DNA of 40,533 nt from Nocardia vaccinii NBRC 15922. GTDB taxonomy: Bacteria; Actinomycetota; Actinomycetes; Mycobacteriales; Mycobacteriaceae. The notes under the pieces are model-generated. The model had not been told where the DNA came from, searched no databases, and saw only the letters and a list, made by a program, of their open reading frames with translations. The stretch lies in the NCBI RefSeq assembly GCF_001613305.1, contig NZ_BDCC01000086.1:1-40533 (forward strand), read 5' to 3'. Below, piece by piece: positions 38,960-40,533 of this stretch (its first letter is position 1; each line of letters opens with the position of its first letter). The translations under genes and the position numbers were made by a program.

Positions 38960-39853
38960 TCACATGCCGGCAGGGGCCAGGACGATGTCGAACCGGGTCC
39001 GCGCCCAGGTCCGGTCACCGAGATCGCGGCCGTCCGGCGTCGGGGTGCCGGGCTCACACAGTTCGAACTTCTTGATCAGCGAGTCCTTGACGCCGAATAC
39101 GCTGTCGCCGATCGCGATCTGCGGATCGCCTTCGACGAAAATGTGCGTGACCAGGGTGCGCAGCCCCGCTGCGGCGACCATGAAGTGCAGGTGCGCGGCG
39201 CGGTACGGCGATCGGTTCACCGCCTGCAACATCTTGCCGACCGGGCCGTCGTGCGGAATGGGGTACGGCACCGGAGTGAGGCCCCAGAACCGGAATTCAC
39301 CCCGTTCGTCCGAATACAGCCGGGCCCGGCCACCGACCCTGTGCTCGGGGTACTGGACGTCGTAGAAGCCTTCCTCGTCACATTCCCACACGTCGATCCG
39401 GGCGTGCGGCACGGGATTTCCGTCGGTGTCGGCGACGGTGCCCTCGACCCAGCACGGCTGTCCCCCGGCGCCCCCGGCGATATCGCCGCCGAGCGGGATC
39501 TCCGGCGCCGCCTCGACGAAGAACGGTCCGAACACGGTCGCCTCGGTGGCGTTCTTGTAAGCGCCGTTGTTCACCGCGATGGTCTGCATGGACGCGCCGA
39601 AGACATCCGACAGCAGAATGAATTCCTGCCGCCTGTCGTCGGTGATGCGCCCGGCGGCGGTCAGGAATTCGATCGCGGCGTTCCATTCCCGCTCGGTCAG
39701 GCGCACATCGCGGATGAAGGCGTGCACGTGCCGGGTCAGCGACCGCAGCACCTCCCGCAGCCGCGGGTCCGGAGTGTCGTCGAACGAGGCCAGAACCGTC
39801 TCGACGATGCGCTCCTCGGCAGCGGTCTGCTCGGCGGAGGGGGTTTCGGTCAT
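38960..39853 (-). CDS. Intradiol ring-cleavage dioxygenase (catechol/hydroxyquinol 1,2-dioxygenase type)
   Basis: A 297-residue enzyme. An N-terminal helical dimerisation domain (about 1-105, with DPRLREVLRSLTRHVHAFI) is followed by the beta-sandwich intradiol domain. Iron ligands are Tyr164 (GFYDVQYPE), Tyr197 (PVPYPIPHDGPVG), His221 and His223 (AAHLHFMV). Such enzymes cleave catechol, chlorocatechol or hydroxyquinol with O2 to cis,cis-muconates or maleylacetate in the cytosol; the length and N-terminal domain fit the catechol/hydroxyquinol 1,2 class. ATG 39853 is the first start giving family sequence. No other aromatic-degradation genes or regulator are in the window, and no GGGTA-type promoter is seen. 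Confidence 0.9.
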   Translation of the reverse strand: MTETPSAEQTAAEERIVETVLASFDDTPDPRLREVLRSLTRHVHAFIRDVRLTEREWNAAIEFLTAAGRITDDRRQEFILLSDVFGASMQTIAVNNGAYKNATEATVFGPFFVEAAPEIPLGGDIAGGAGGQPCWVEGTVADTDGNPVPHARIDVWECDEEGFYDVQYPEHRVGGRARLYSDERGEFRFWGLTPVPYPIPHDGPVGKMLQAVNRSPYRAAHLHFMVAAAGLRTLVTHIFVEGDPQIAIGDSVFGVKDSLIKKFELCEPGTPTPDGRDLGDRTWARTRFDIVLAPAGM

Positions 39854-40118
39854 ACTCGTCCATCCTCGTACCTGCGATCGGCCGATGACCGGCCTTCGGC
39901 CCCCGGAAACATCGGGATCCATCGATCGTGCCGGTGTCGGACGCCGCCGACCGGCATTTCGGGGTTTCGACGGTGTCGAATGTCCGCCCGTGGTGTGTGG
40001 GCTCGAATGCGCCGGGAGCGGAGAAACAGGCATATGAATAGGTAGTTCTGCCGTGGCCCGAAGCGGTTGCCCCGGTAACGCTGGCGATGACCGTTCAGCA
40101 CGACCATCGGAAACAGCC

Positions 40119-40533
40119 ATGGATCGACAGCATCGACAGCGCGATGCTTCCAGCACGATGCAGCGTGGGCAGTCTTCCTCTCGGAGTCCGGCATATCCGC
40201 GGGCGAAAGAGACGGGCCCGCGGACAGCGAGGCGTTACGACTGTCACTGGGTTCGGTCGTCGCTGCGTGGATTGGACTTCCTTCGCTCCACCCGGTCGAT
40301 CGATACCGCCGCGGGCTCGGTGATAGAGCTCGCCATCCGCTGGGCCCCGTTCGGCGGAGCCAGCTCCGGTGACCTGCTGGTCACCTTCGGCGTCGGCCGC
40401 CATCGCTTCGTGCAGATGCTCGACGACGCGCTGCGCCCCCGCCGCACCGACAACCAGGAAGTGCGACACGTGAAGGGAGCACTGCTCGCCGCTCTGGCTG
40501 CCGCGTGGCACACCGACGCCGCCTCCCCACCCT
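40119..40533 (+). CDS. Unrecognised protein, 3'-truncated by the window edge
   Basis: The frame is open to the window end. From ATG 40119 (or ATG 40158) it reads a basic N-terminus, then RRYDCHWVRSSLRGLDFLRS, ELAIRWAPFGGASSGDLLVT, FGVGRHRFVQMLDDALRPRR and a helical segment rich in alanine. The WAPFGG-x7-FGVGRHRFxQMLxDAL stretch resembles short helix-turn-helix-like proteins of mycobacteria and nocardiae (DUF3263-like), but I cannot assign the family. The ribosome binding site is weak (GGAAA). An opposite-strand frame over the same region has poorer composition. The 265 bp between this gene and the divergent dioxygenase hold no recognised site. Confidence 0.5.
   Translation, partial: MDRQHRQRDASSTMQRGQSSSRSPAYPRAKETGPRTARRYDCHWVRSSLRGLDFLRSTRSIDTAAGSVIELAIRWAPFGGASSGDLLVTFGVGRHRFVQMLDDALRPRRTDNQEVRHVKGALLAALAAAWHTDAASPP

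Noticed and set aside
1..40533. CRISPR array, insertion sequences, prophage or other mobile elements
   Set aside because: The only regular repeats are the coding IPT units; no transposase, integrase, terminal inverted repeats or spacer-repeat pattern was seen.

Overview
The window is high-GC actinobacterial chromosomal DNA. Mycobacteriales-type genes (an Hrp1-like CBS protein, an Rv1733c-like membrane protein, EchA12, a UsfY-like protein, F420-dependent LLM and FGD-type enzymes, two SigF-type sigma factors) point to Nocardia or a close relative; this is an inference from gene content. No rRNA, complete tRNA, CRISPR array, insertion sequence or phage gene was seen. The genes are mostly general-stress, redox and respiration functions.

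Layout. 1-3.2 kb: 3' part of a large IPT/TIG-repeat surface protein. 3.4-4 kb: PfpI-family stress protein. 4-10.6 kb (minus): a tightly coupled run of TPP-dependent pyruvate-oxidase-like enzyme, hemerythrin and mrpE-F-G-A'-B-C-D. 10.8-14.8 kb (plus): FAD/Fe-S 2-hydroxyacid oxidase overlapping an enolase-superfamily enzyme. 14.8-17.6 kb (minus): GH15 hydrolase and SDR. 17.7-20.9 kb (plus): proline-rich peptide, Rho-N-like small protein, CBS protein, SigF-type sigma factor 1, PAS-ANTAR regulator. 21-24.2 kb (minus): KGG-like stress peptide, nucleotidyltransferase-BON fusion, Rv1733c-like protein, FGD-like oxidoreductase. 24.4-27.8 kb (plus): small protein, sigma factor 2, then a heme-oxygenase-like diiron protein / HemK-like methyltransferase / CDGSH operon. 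27.8-31.2 kb: Zn-alcohol dehydrogenase, flavodoxin-like reductase, Dps, DUF6328 membrane protein. 31.4-34 kb: lone ctaD with a UsfY-like gene. 34.3-40.5 kb: echA12, a lipoprotein, a frameshifted FMN glutamate-synthase-like gene, CYTH-CHAD protein, intradiol dioxygenase, and the start of an unrecognised gene.

The main observation is regulatory. About twenty genes or operons on both strands are preceded by a sigma-F/sigma-B type promoter: a -35 box GNNT (seven GTTT; otherwise mostly GATT or GTGT), a spacer of exactly 15 bp, and GGGTA or a one-mismatch form. Six intergenic regions carry two such promoters back to back and divergent. In four genes the -10 box lies exactly 10 nt before the ATG with no ribosome binding site, which implies leaderless mRNAs. 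The two sigma genes lack this promoter but share a 40-nt upstream block with a sigma-A-like promoter, and no anti-sigma gene is visible nearby. The window therefore looks like a dense general-stress regulon island that encodes its own two sigma factors and groups oxygen/iron handling (hemerythrin, Dps, diiron protein, CDGSH), redox enzymes, a cation/proton antiporter and a cytochrome oxidase subunit under one control.
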